Assembly (NCBI RefSeq): GCF_001650905.1
Contig: NZ_LXYG01000018.1
Span: 124,001 to 188,000, forward strand
Length of the DNA: 64,000 nucleotides
Direction: 5' to 3'
Origin: Balneola sp. EhC07
GTDB lineage: Bacteria; Bacteroidota; Rhodothermia; Balneolales; Balneolaceae
Positions 27,466 to 34,368 of this stretch are shown piece by piece. Position numbers and translations under genes: made by a program. Numbering within the stretch: position 1 is the first letter of the stretch; each line of letters opens with the position of its first letter. Under the pieces are notes generated by a model. That model was given only the letters and a program-made list of their open reading frames with translations. It made no database searches and was not told the DNA's origin.

Positions 27466-27500
27466 TGAACGAACGACTCCGCTTGAAACGCTTGTTATGT
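27466..27500 (-). repeat. attC site E, half site
   Basis: The R'' (ACATAAC, 27494-27500) and L'' (AAGCGTTTCAAGCGGAGTCG on the minus strand) arms are intact. The L'-R' half is missing, replaced by AT-rich sequence up to the start of cassette 4. Confidence 0.65.
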
Positions 27501-27506
27501 TTGACT

Positions 27507-27785
27507 TTAAAAACCAAAGATATTTTTTTTGTGTTTTTTACTGTAACTATACAGCCATTTTTTAATTTCTAAAACACGTTCAACTTCTTCGTTTGTAATG
27601 AAGTTTAAACCAATGTCATTAAAACTGCCCATTCCACCATAAGCTCCGAGAACTTTTTTATAAGATTTATTTTTCTCTCCAGAATTGTACAAATAAAGAG
27701 CTTCGGTAAAATAATTTGCCCAGTGGTTTTCACTTGATTGTAAAAGTAAGGAAATCAATTCTTCAAGTTGTTGATCGTATTTCAT
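27507..27785 (-). CDS. Cassette 5: small cytosolic protein with GGMGSFND motif
   Basis: 92 residues, no signal. The YGGMGSFNDIGL motif and helical N-terminus suggest, from memory, the family annotated DUF6966, which is uncharacterised. The basic tail ends SKKHKKNIFGF. The stop lies 7 bases from the R'' of attC E, and the start 13 bases from R' of attC F. Confidence 0.75.
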   Translation of the reverse strand: MKYDQQLEELISLLLQSSENHWANYFTEALYLYNSGEKNKSYKKVLGAYGGMGSFNDIGLNFITNEEVERVLEIKKWLYSYSKKHKKNIFGF

Positions 27786-27797
27786 TACTAGAGTTGA

Positions 27798-27903
27798 ACA
27801 TAACGACCCTGCGTTTAAACGGCGAGTCGAGTTTTAGTTATTAAAGTTTCGAACCAGCCTGCCCCGAGCATTCGGGGAGTCCGAATTGAAACGCTTGTTA
27901 GTT
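27798..27903 (-). repeat. attC site F
   Basis: 106 bp and complete. R'' at 27897-27903, R' GTTATGT at 27798-27804, and an internal CCCGA/TCGGG hairpin. The middle is nearly identical to site G. Confidence 0.85.
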
Positions 27904-27929
27904 TGCCGGTTGCGAAATTTACATGGATT

Positions 27930-28397
27930 TTATGTATGATTCTCTAAGAATTTTTTTACTAATTCAGCAAGTTTGTCTTCAGGATCTTCAATACAATCTT
28001 TAAGATCAATCTCAGCATTGTATTCTCGCTTTAGATTACTTTGTCTTTGTTTCCATGTTAACTCGAGCTCCTTTAAAGCTAAATTTCCAATAGTTTTTAC
28101 GCTTTGTAGCTCGTTCTTTTTTGTTTCCCAATATTCTTTTGGGAGTGAAATAACACTGAAAAGTAGAAACTCTGGATAAACATAACTTTTAGCTAAAGGA
28201 GAATCTTTAAGTCGATCTAAAGTGATCGGTAATAAAATGTCAGTTCCTTCATTTTCACCAATCATGAACCTTAAGTCTTCAATTGTAAAATCATCAATAG
28301 GCTTTTTACGAAGCTCATGAGTTTTTAAGACAAAACTTGCTGGATAAGTTGGGTCATCCCAAAAATCGTTTTCTAAAGCTTCTATAGTTTTACTCAT
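27930..28397 (-). CDS. Cassette 6: CdiI_2-like contact-dependent inhibition immunity protein
   Basis: Start set at 28397 (155 residues, MSKTIEALENDFW); the upstream ATG would place the start against the recombination box. The block TIEALENDFWDDP...LKTHELRKKPIDDFTIEDLRFMIG...LPITLDRLKDSPLAKSYVYPEFLL matches the CDI immunity family I know as CdiI_2. Such proteins bind and neutralise the toxin domain of a CdiA effector from neighbouring cells. No CdiA, RHS or other toxin gene is in the window, so it is an orphan immunity gene carried as a cassette. It is cytosolic. Confidence 0.82.
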   Translation of the reverse strand: MSKTIEALENDFWDDPTYPASFVLKTHELRKKPIDDFTIEDLRFMIGENEGTDILLPITLDRLKDSPLAKSYVYPEFLLFSVISLPKEYWETKKNELQSVKTIGNLALKELELTWKQRQSNLKREYNAEIDLKDCIEDPEDKLAELVKKFLENHT

Positions 28398-28407
28398 AAT
28401 GAAGGCA

Positions 28408-28512
28408 AACAAACGGGCCAGCGTTTAAGCGGCGAGTCGAGTTTTAGTTATTAAAGTTCCGAACCAGCCTGCCCCGAGCATTAGGGGAGTCCACTTGAAA
28501 CGCTTGTTATAT
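28408..28512 (-). repeat. attC site G
   Basis: 105 bp. R'' ATATAAC at 28506-28512 and L'' AAGCGTTTCAAG are intact. R' reads GTTTGTT, and the box ACGAC next to it has diverged. The middle matches site F. Confidence 0.8.
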
Positions 28513-28519
28513 GGATGTT

Positions 28520-29188
28520 TTAATTTAATATGAATTTGACGCGAACACTTCTGCGAATTGTAACTTTACCAAAATCATTTTCTTCTTTTGAATTTTCTGT
28601 CGTCACAGAATTAAATGGAATAGAGTATGATGACCAAGAAGAGTTTTCTTCAATTTCGAGTACTTCTCCAAGGCTCATTTCATAAACTTTAGCCATGTAA
28701 GAGGCTTTGGTCTTAGCTAATTGAAGAGCTTTTTCATAGGCTAATTGATGTTGGTGTTCATAATCAGAGATTTTATAGCTCGATTGAATTTTTTCGATTG
28801 AATTATTTAAAACAAAAGCATCAGTTAGTTCTGTATAAAGATTCAAATCCTGTAAAAGAACCGATAGATTGACTTGAACATAAAATCCTTCTTGTTGCCT
28901 TTGGTTATTAACGTATGTGTAATTCTTCCCAATAGTGATAGGAGACACATTAATATCTGTTTGAGATATTCCAATATCAGTTAATTGCTTAAGGAGATTA
29001 TCCAGTTTTTGAGTGTTCACATTTTTAGCTTCCTCAACAGTTTCCAGAACTGTTTTTAATTGAATAGAAAAGCTAACCCGATCAGCAGGGAGAACAGACT
29101 CATATGTACCATTTACTTCGATATATCTTACTTGACTGTATGTGGTTACAGAAAAGGTTAACAGGAAGCATAAAAAAAGATATTTCAT
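28520..29188 (-). CDS. Cassette 7: SIMPL-domain (DUF541) secreted protein
   Basis: Start set at 29188 (222 residues, MKYLFLCFLLTFSVTTYSQ), preceded by GAGAGA. It has a signal peptide, then a SIMPL/DUF541 domain. Characteristic parts are IEVNGTYESVLPADRVSFSIQLKT, the DIGISQTDINVSPI strand and the RRSVRVKFIL end. The family forms periplasmic ring-like oligomers of uncertain role (BP26-like). The stop lies 7 bases from the attC G R'' box. Confidence 0.85.
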   Translation of the reverse strand: MKYLFLCFLLTFSVTTYSQVRYIEVNGTYESVLPADRVSFSIQLKTVLETVEEAKNVNTQKLDNLLKQLTDIGISQTDINVSPITIGKNYTYVNNQRQQEGFYVQVNLSVLLQDLNLYTELTDAFVLNNSIEKIQSSYKISDYEHQHQLAYEKALQLAKTKASYMAKVYEMSLGEVLEIEENSSWSSYSIPFNSVTTENSKEENDFGKVTIRRSVRVKFILN

Positions 29189-29211
29189 TAATTCTCTCAT
29201 TAAGGTGAATA

Positions 29212-29231
29212 CACATAACGCTTGTTATGTG
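29212..29231. repeat. attC site H, collapsed to a 20-bp palindrome
   Basis: Only CACATAAC, GCTT and GTTATGTG remain, so the outer R boxes flank a 4-base loop. The junction fits deletion between the two AACG repeats that border the middle of normal sites (TAACGACC and AAACGCTTG). Confidence 0.8.
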
Positions 29232-29244
29232 CAAATAGGTATTT

Positions 29245-29796
29245 TTATTCTTTGATTTTATAGTGAACTGATATTTCATTTAAAATCTTTTGCTCCTTTC
29301 CTTTGAGACTAAAACTTATTCCAGAGCTATATAGATTATAAGTTAAGCTGTCTTCAGATACATAATCATACTTAGAAACCTCAGGAAAGAATGAATCTAT
29401 CTTTGGATTGAACTGCCCAAGAAATAAAGTTTCTGAGAATTTTGCGAAATAGCTATCTGAAACTGAAATTCGAATCCATTTTAGTTTTAAATCTTTTTCT
29501 GTTTCTCCTTCGTAGTCAAAATTGATACCCAAAAACTTCAACTCTCTCGTAACAAAAGCTTCGCAAAAAAATTCACCTGTATCTAAATTTACTCCGCTTA
29601 CCGTGGCATAGCCTAACGGAGGAAGTTCATTAATTTCCAAAAGATTCATTGTTTCTTCAATGGTTGTCTTATTAATGAATATTGTATCTGATTTGATAAC
29701 CAAACCTCTCCCTGGTAAAACAGAAAGACTATCAATTTGAGCAAAAGCCGAAACAGGAACTAAAAAAACAAAAGCAATAAATTTGAATCTCAACAT
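29245..29796 (-). CDS. Cassette 8: hypothetical secreted protein
   Basis: Start set at 29796 (183 residues), because MLRFKFIAFVFLVPVSAFAQ is a clean signal peptide with an AFAQ cleavage site. An upstream ATG would overlap the recombination box. The mature protein is acidic and beta-rich; no domain recognised. The end lies 13 bases from the collapsed attC H. Confidence 0.75.
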   Translation of the reverse strand: MLRFKFIAFVFLVPVSAFAQIDSLSVLPGRGLVIKSDTIFINKTTIEETMNLLEINELPPLGYATVSGVNLDTGEFFCEAFVTRELKFLGINFDYEGETEKDLKLKWIRISVSDSYFAKFSETLFLGQFNPKIDSFFPEVSKYDYVSEDSLTYNLYSSGISFSLKGKEQKILNEISVHYKIKE

Positions 29797-29813
29797 CTGA
29801 AGTATGACTTTGC

Positions 29814-29903
29814 ACATAACGACCCCGCGTTTAAGCGGCGAGTCTGGGGTTTAAAATTAAAGACCCGAACCGCGTTCGAGTCCGCTTGAAACGCTTGTTA
29901 TAT
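29814..29903 (-). repeat. attC site I
   Basis: 90 bp, the shortest complete site. R'' ATATAAC at 29897-29903, L'' AAGCGTTTCAAGCGGACTCG, L' GACTCGCCGCTTAAACGC, R' GTTATGT (29814-29820). L'' and L' pair over about 9 bases with a bulged base, as in functional attC folds. Confidence 0.87.
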
Positions 29904-29904
29904 G

Positions 29905-30360
29905 TTACCAGAATTTCCACCAAGGTTTTTCAGCTTTTCTTTGGGTCTTAGTTAAAATCCCAGTTTGGTATCGATCTTCAAGTACAGCAGAATATTCTTT
30001 AAAATCATGTTCACTTTCCGGTGCTACGTAAATTAAATGTCCAAAGTGTTTTACATAATCATCAAAATATAATCCATCATCACCGTAATATTGACTAGCG
30101 AAGTCATTACCAAATTCATCGAAGTCCTCATCAGTTAGCTTTCCGTCACAGTACTTTAAGAAAAATTCAGTTGCTGAAAGCTTATCATTTAATAAAAGTT
30201 CTAGATCTTCAGATTGTCTTTCATCTTTATGTAGTTCTCCAATCCATCCTTTAAGAAAGCACCATTTTAAGAATAGAGCTATATGAGTTGCTCCATATTC
30301 AGAGGGTGAATCTTTTGGAAATTCTCCTCCAGAATGCCATTCTGCATCATCATATTTCAT
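29905..30360 (-). CDS. Cassette 9: small acidic protein, immunity-like family
   Basis: Start set at 30360 (MKYDDAEWHSGGEFP, 151 residues), 9 bases after the R' box; the upstream frame would read through that box. The pattern KYDDAEWHSGG...P...GATHIALFLKW...LLNDKLSATEFFLKYCDGKLTDEDF resembles, from memory, a family of cytosolic proteins (annotated DUF7832) seen in polymorphic-toxin immunity loci. Function unproven. The C-terminus ends WWKFW. It is the cassette furthest upstream in the array. Confidence 0.78.
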   Translation of the reverse strand: MKYDDAEWHSGGEFPKDSPSEYGATHIALFLKWCFLKGWIGELHKDERQSEDLELLLNDKLSATEFFLKYCDGKLTDEDFDEFGNDFASQYYGDDGLYFDDYVKHFGHLIYVAPESEHDFKEYSAVLEDRYQTGILTKTQRKAEKPWWKFW

Positions 30361-30369
30361 AGTTGTAAC

Positions 30370-30376
30370 ATATAAC
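30370..30376 (-). other. Outermost recombination box, proximal end of the array
   Basis: Minus-strand GTTATAT, like the R' boxes of the attC sites, but with no L' arm beside it. It could be the scar of an attI or attC site. Beyond it, a 124-bp spacer leads to the carotenoid desaturase gene instead of an integrase. Confidence 0.5.
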
Positions 30377-30514
30377 ATGATATTATCCAAACAAGGATTT
30401 TCCTTGCTTGTCCCGATAAAATCTAAAAATTGACTCTAAAATACTAGTAAACAATGAAGTCAGGATTTTATCATGATGAAAATGGTTTCTAAAATTCCTG
30501 AATAAGTCCCAAAC

Positions 30515-31981
30515 TCACTCGAATCTTTCTATCAACTCCACCGCATTAACCGCACTTTGTATCACCAATGGAATGCCGCCACCGGGATGAGTGGAGCCGC
30601 CTGTAAAGTACAAACCTTCAATTTCACGGGATTTGTTTCTGGGTCGAAGAAAAGCAGAGAATTTATCGTTGGATGAAGTTCCATAAATACTGCCTTTGTT
30701 GGAAAGGTATTTTTCATAAAAATTCTTTGGGGTGATCTCTGAACGGAATTTAATATGCTGCGAAAGATCGGCCAAACCTCGGTTTTCTAATTCCCTTATC
30801 ACCTTATCTCCATAATTAATATCACTCCAATCATAAGAATCACTCAAATAAGGAGCATTCACCAATACAAATAAATTGGAGCCATCTTCGGGAGCGTGAT
30901 CTTTATCAGTGAAAGAAGTATTAGCGATGTAAATGGTCGGATCGTCGGGCATGATCTTATTTTCAAAGATCTGTTTGAATTCCAGTTCATAATCAGCGGA
31001 AAAGAAAATGTTGTGATGAATGAGCTGCTCGTATTTTTTGTCGATACCCAATAGCATCACAAAACCGGAACAGGAGGGTTCTAATTCTTTTTGTTTCTCT
31101 TTTCGTTTCGCTGAAATACTGAACTCGTCAATTAAATTCAGAATGGTTTCTGAAGCATCACTGTTGGCAACCACAAGATCACATTCCATCAACTCTCCGG
31201 ATTCGGTTTCCACTCCTTTAATTTTGCCTTCCAAAACATGAATACGGTCTACTTTTGCATTGTATTCAATAGAAGCACCCAAAGAGATCGCCAGATCACG
31301 TAAACATTCTGCAACTCTGTATAATCCGCCTTTGATGTAATAGCCGCCTTCATTCAGTTCGATATGGGGAATCACATTCAGCGTAGCCGGAGCCTGATAA
31401 GGAGAAGAGCCGTTGTAGGTAGTAAAGCGTTTAAAGAACTGTTGCAGGTATGGAGATTCGAAATAGGAGTCGACACGTTTACTGACCGTTGTAAAGGCGT
31501 CGATCCCTAAAAAAGAAAACAGATTGAGGTTTTTCAGATCCGAAAAGTTGTATAGTGGATTCAATACAAAGGCATTCCGAGTCTTTTTGTCCAGGGACTC
31601 AGCATATTCCAAAAATTTGATGTAGGACTTCTCATCAGCAGGAGCCATTCTGCGGATCTCTCTCAACATCTGCGCACGGTCGCTGTAATTATCGAACTGC
31701 ATTCCATCCTGAAAGAAATACCGGCAGTTTATATCCAGTGGAACCATTTTAAGCTCTTTTGAGAGGGAAGTGCCACAATCCTGCAGCAATCCGTCCAGAA
31801 TATAAGGCATGGTAAACAGGGAAGGACCGGTATCAAATCGAAATCCATTTGCCGTGATCTCATTCATCTTGCCGCCCACGCTGTCGTTCTTTTCCAGAAT
31901 GGTTACTGAATGACCTTGTTTGGCAAGCAAACAACCTGCGGATAATCCTCCGATTCCTGCTCCGATTATGATTATATTCAT
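30515..31981 (-). CDS. CrtI-family carotenoid desaturase
   Basis: 488 residues. The N-terminal FAD-binding motif is GAGIGGLSAGCLLAKQGHSVTILEKNDSVGG, and the C-terminal signature GGSTHPGGGIPLVIQSA is the CrtI/CrtN/CrtD hallmark. FRFDTGPSLFTMP near residues 48-60 resembles 1-hydroxycarotenoid 3,4-desaturases (CrtD) of Bacteroidota as much as phytoene desaturases, so I do not assign a symbol. It implies pigmented cells. No other carotenoid gene is nearby. It is the gene directly upstream of the cassette array. Confidence 0.85.
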   Translation of the reverse strand: MNIIIIGAGIGGLSAGCLLAKQGHSVTILEKNDSVGGKMNEITANGFRFDTGPSLFTMPYILDGLLQDCGTSLSKELKMVPLDINCRYFFQDGMQFDNYSDRAQMLREIRRMAPADEKSYIKFLEYAESLDKKTRNAFVLNPLYNFSDLKNLNLFSFLGIDAFTTVSKRVDSYFESPYLQQFFKRFTTYNGSSPYQAPATLNVIPHIELNEGGYYIKGGLYRVAECLRDLAISLGASIEYNAKVDRIHVLEGKIKGVETESGELMECDLVVANSDASETILNLIDEFSISAKRKEKQKELEPSCSGFVMLLGIDKKYEQLIHHNIFFSADYELEFKQIFENKIMPDDPTIYIANTSFTDKDHAPEDGSNLFVLVNAPYLSDSYDWSDINYGDKVIRELENRGLADLSQHIKFRSEITPKNFYEKYLSNKGSIYGTSSNDKFSAFLRPRNKSREIEGLYFTGGSTHPGGGIPLVIQSAVNAVELIERFE

Positions 31982-32062
31982 GCGATTAAAATTTTATTTG
32001 GCGTATTTCAATTTGCCCGTACAAATGGTGTTGTGGATATTTCTGCCGTACGAAAAAACGTA

Positions 32063-32165
32063 GGCGAATAGCCATCCGCCCTATACAAAACAGTCGACGG
32101 TAGGGGCGGATCATGATCCGTCCGTACAAAATTGCCGACTATGTAGCGGCGGATTGCCATCCGCC
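32063..32165. repeat. Three REP-like hairpins in tandem
   Basis: Hairpins at 32063-32080 (GGCGAAT/ATCCGCC), 32103-32123 (GGGGCGGAT/ATCCGTCC) and 32148-32165 (GGCGGAT/ATCCGCC), each with a 4-base loop. They occupy the divergent gap between the desaturase and methyltransferase genes. Repeats of this look are usual substrates of RAYT transposases. Confidence 0.75.
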
Positions 32166-32203
32166 CAAATATATAAGCTGTTTACCTATTTAATAAGATA
32201 GCG

Positions 32204-33385
32204 ATGAAAAATAAATTCTCTGAAGAAAGTATTGATTTCATAAAAGATCATATTAATGATGATCCTGCTGAGATTATGCTTCAATCCCGGAAGTTTCCGG
32301 AGCTGCCGATGAGAGATATTGTAGTTCAGATCGCATCACGACAAAAAGCGAAGAATAAATTACCGGAATGGTTTGGTAATTATGAACTGATATTACCTCC
32401 TAAACAAAATCTGGAACAGGCTTCTTCGGAGATCACGGCAAAGTTTAAAGCTCGTTTTGTGGAAGGGGATTCGCTTGTTGATCTGACCGGAGGAACCGGA
32501 GTCGATACTTGTTATCTGTCACGGAAAATGGGATCGACGGTTTATGTAGAACCGAGCGAGGAGCTTTGCGCAGTATCAAAACACAATTTCGAAGTTCTTG
32601 GGGCAAATATAGAAGTTCAAAACTCTACAGCTGAAGAGATACTGAATCATAATCTTGTTCAGTCTGATTGGATATTTATAGATCCTTCCAGACGCGATAA
32701 TGCGGAAAACAGAGTGTATGCACTGGAAGATTGTGTGCCAAATGTGATTGTGTTGGAAGAACGGTTGTTGAATTCAGCGAAGAATGTGTTGATCAAAGCG
32801 TCGCCAATGCTGGACATCAAGAAGACATTACAACAGTTTAGTTCCTGCTATAAAGTACAGATAGTTGCCGTAGACAATGAAGTGAGGGAGTTATTACTGT
32901 ATCTCCGCAAAGACAATGATGAAGAAGCTGACATTGAAGCCTGGAATATTTCAGATAAAAGGGAAGAGGAACTATTCTCTTTCAAATATTCATATGAAGA
33001 ATCTTGTGGTTTTGATATAGAAGAACCTCAAAAATATCTCTATGAACCAAATGCTGCACTAATGAAAGCCGGAGCTTATAAATTGATCGCTTCAAAATTC
33101 GGAATTCAGAAACTTCATCCGAATACACATTTATATACTTCTGATGAACTTATAGAAAGCTTTCCCGGAAAGAAATTAGTGATCAAAGAAGTGTTAAGTC
33201 CTGCGAAAAAGGAAATCAAGAAAAGAGTTAAGAACGGAACTGCAAATGTGATCGTTAGAAATTTCCCCATGGGCGCAAATGAGATCAAAAAGAAAATCGG
33301 TTTAAAAGACGGTGGAGAAGAATTTATGATCTTTTGTGAGACCGAAGCAGTTGGTTTAAGAGCAATTTGGTGTGAAAGGGTTTAG
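32204..33385 (+). CDS. SAM-dependent methyltransferase with THUMP-like domain
   Basis: 393 residues. Helical N-terminal part, Rossmann methyltransferase core with VDLTGGTGVD near residues 92-101, WIFIDPSRRDN near 155 as the catalytic-loop motif, and a C-terminal THUMP-like region. The arrangement is typical of an uncharacterised Bacteroidota family thought to act on RNA (inference from the THUMP-like domain). It is monocistronic. Confidence 0.85.
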   Translation: MKNKFSEESIDFIKDHINDDPAEIMLQSRKFPELPMRDIVVQIASRQKAKNKLPEWFGNYELILPPKQNLEQASSEITAKFKARFVEGDSLVDLTGGTGVDTCYLSRKMGSTVYVEPSEELCAVSKHNFEVLGANIEVQNSTAEEILNHNLVQSDWIFIDPSRRDNAENRVYALEDCVPNVIVLEERLLNSAKNVLIKASPMLDIKKTLQQFSSCYKVQIVAVDNEVRELLLYLRKDNDEEADIEAWNISDKREEELFSFKYSYEESCGFDIEEPQKYLYEPNAALMKAGAYKLIASKFGIQKLHPNTHLYTSDELIESFPGKKLVIKEVLSPAKKEIKKRVKNGTANVIVRNFPMGANEIKKKIGLKDGGEEFMIFCETEAVGLRAIWCERV

Positions 33386-33739
33386 GTCGTCCATGCGAAA
33401 CGCTTGAAGTAGAATGGGTTTCTATTTAACGTCATCCTTTCAGATGTTAGATAATTCGTTGACAAAATTTCTTTATACCAACCTCAATTTTGCAAGCAGG
33501 TCATCCCGATCCGCCAGCTGGCGGACGGGATGACCCTATATATTTTACTGTTCAAAAACTGTCAACGAATTACATGACATCTACAATTCTGATCCCGAAG
33601 TTTCGGGACGAAGGATCTTCAAAGTCTGAAAAGAAGTAGATACTTATTTCCGGGAAAGCGCTCGTCCAAACTATACTTTTGAACTAGAAAGGTACTGGTC
33701 CAAGCGAGACGGTAGAACTAGAATGGTTCTCAGCAATGA
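33386..33739. other. Intergenic region, 354 bp, with MITE-like copy 2
   Basis: No gene seen. The central part is the element at 33442-33585. A further TCCCGAA/TTCGGGA hairpin lies at about 33594-33609. Confidence 0.6.
33442..33585. mobile_element. MITE-like element, copy 2 (compact, intact)
   Basis: 144 bp with inverted termini at 33442-33464 and 33560-33585 (complement of TGTAGATGT...). A strong central hairpin lies at 33499-33535: GGTCATCCCG / CGGGATGACC around the palindrome CCGCCAGCTGGCGG. No coding capacity. This is the simplest copy of the family. Confidence 0.7.
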
Positions 33740-34342
33740 TCACTCATAGTTACGAATGATCTCGCCGTTTCCTTGTCCTTTTACGCTGCGTTCGTACGCT
33801 TTAACTACCTTGGTCATAGGAACGGGATTATGTCCGGGGAAATAACCTTTATACTTTTCATAGGCGTCTTCGACCATGCCTAAAGATACTGCGTTTACTC
33901 TGGGAAAGCCTTTCAATTCTAAAGCAACGGCTTGTACAAAACTATGTATTGCTCCATTAACCATTGCAGCACTTGTTGTTTTGATGACAGGATCATCTGC
34001 TAAAATACCTGTTGAAAGTGTTATAGAGCCATTATCGTTAATATAATCTTGGCCGATCCGGACCAGGTTTACCTGTCCCATTAACTTACTTTTAATACCG
34101 ATATAGTAATCCTGTTCTGATAAGTTTTGGAAATCGTCCCATTTAGCTTCACCGGCAATACAAACGATCGCATCTACTTTTCCGGTTTGTTCTAAAGCTT
34201 CTTTAATGGAGCTAGTATCTGCGATATCAAGCTTAATATCACCACTATTACGTCCGGCTATGATCACATCATCAGTTTCCATAAAATGACTTACTACCGG
34301 TTTACCAATAGTTCCGTTTCCACCTATAACTAAGATCTTCAT
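33740..34342 (-). CDS. Short-chain dehydrogenase-like protein lacking the catalytic tyrosine
   Basis: 200 residues with an NAD(P)-binding start (VIGGNGTIGKPV near residues 5-16, LDIADTSS). The serine strand reads SITLSTGILAD, but the expected YxxxK is absent; the equivalent segment is TTSAAMVNGAIHSF. This resembles a small subfamily of short SDRs that keep the fold without the classical Tyr-Lys pair. Activity and substrate are uncertain. No operon partner. Confidence 0.8.
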   Translation of the reverse strand: MKILVIGGNGTIGKPVVSHFMETDDVIIAGRNSGDIKLDIADTSSIKEALEQTGKVDAIVCIAGEAKWDDFQNLSEQDYYIGIKSKLMGQVNLVRIGQDYINDNGSITLSTGILADDPVIKTTSAAMVNGAIHSFVQAVALELKGFPRVNAVSLGMVEDAYEKYKGYFPGHNPVPMTKVVKAYERSVKGQGNGEIIRNYE

Positions 34343-34368
34343 CTTTTAATTACTCTAAAATTCTAGGA

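Larger units (their letters stand above)
24805..30376 (-). mobile_element. Integron gene-cassette array without an integrase (CALIN-like)
   Basis: Nine short genes, all on the minus strand, alternate with imperfect palindromes that have attC anatomy. Read on the minus strand, an outer R'' box (xTATAAC) is followed by L'' (AAGCGTTTCAAG), a variable palindromic middle, L' (CCGCTTAA) and R' (GTTRRRY-like, e.g. GTTAAAC, GTTATGT, GTTATAT). This matches site polarity and gene orientation in integrons. Start codons follow R' closely and stop codons abut or overlap R''. Pairs of sites are near-identical inside (A with C, F with G), as in chromosomal integrons. No tyrosine recombinase gene occurs in the window on either side. 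Confidence 0.88.

Noticed and set aside
24805-30376. Possible CRISPR array, from regularly spaced repeats
   Set aside because: Spacers contain genes, repeat lengths vary from 20 to 127 bp, and repeats are palindromic in the attC manner; no cas genes.
30515-31981. Gene symbol crtI
   Set aside because: The GPSLFTMP motif could equally indicate the CrtD subfamily; without neighbours the product cannot be chosen.
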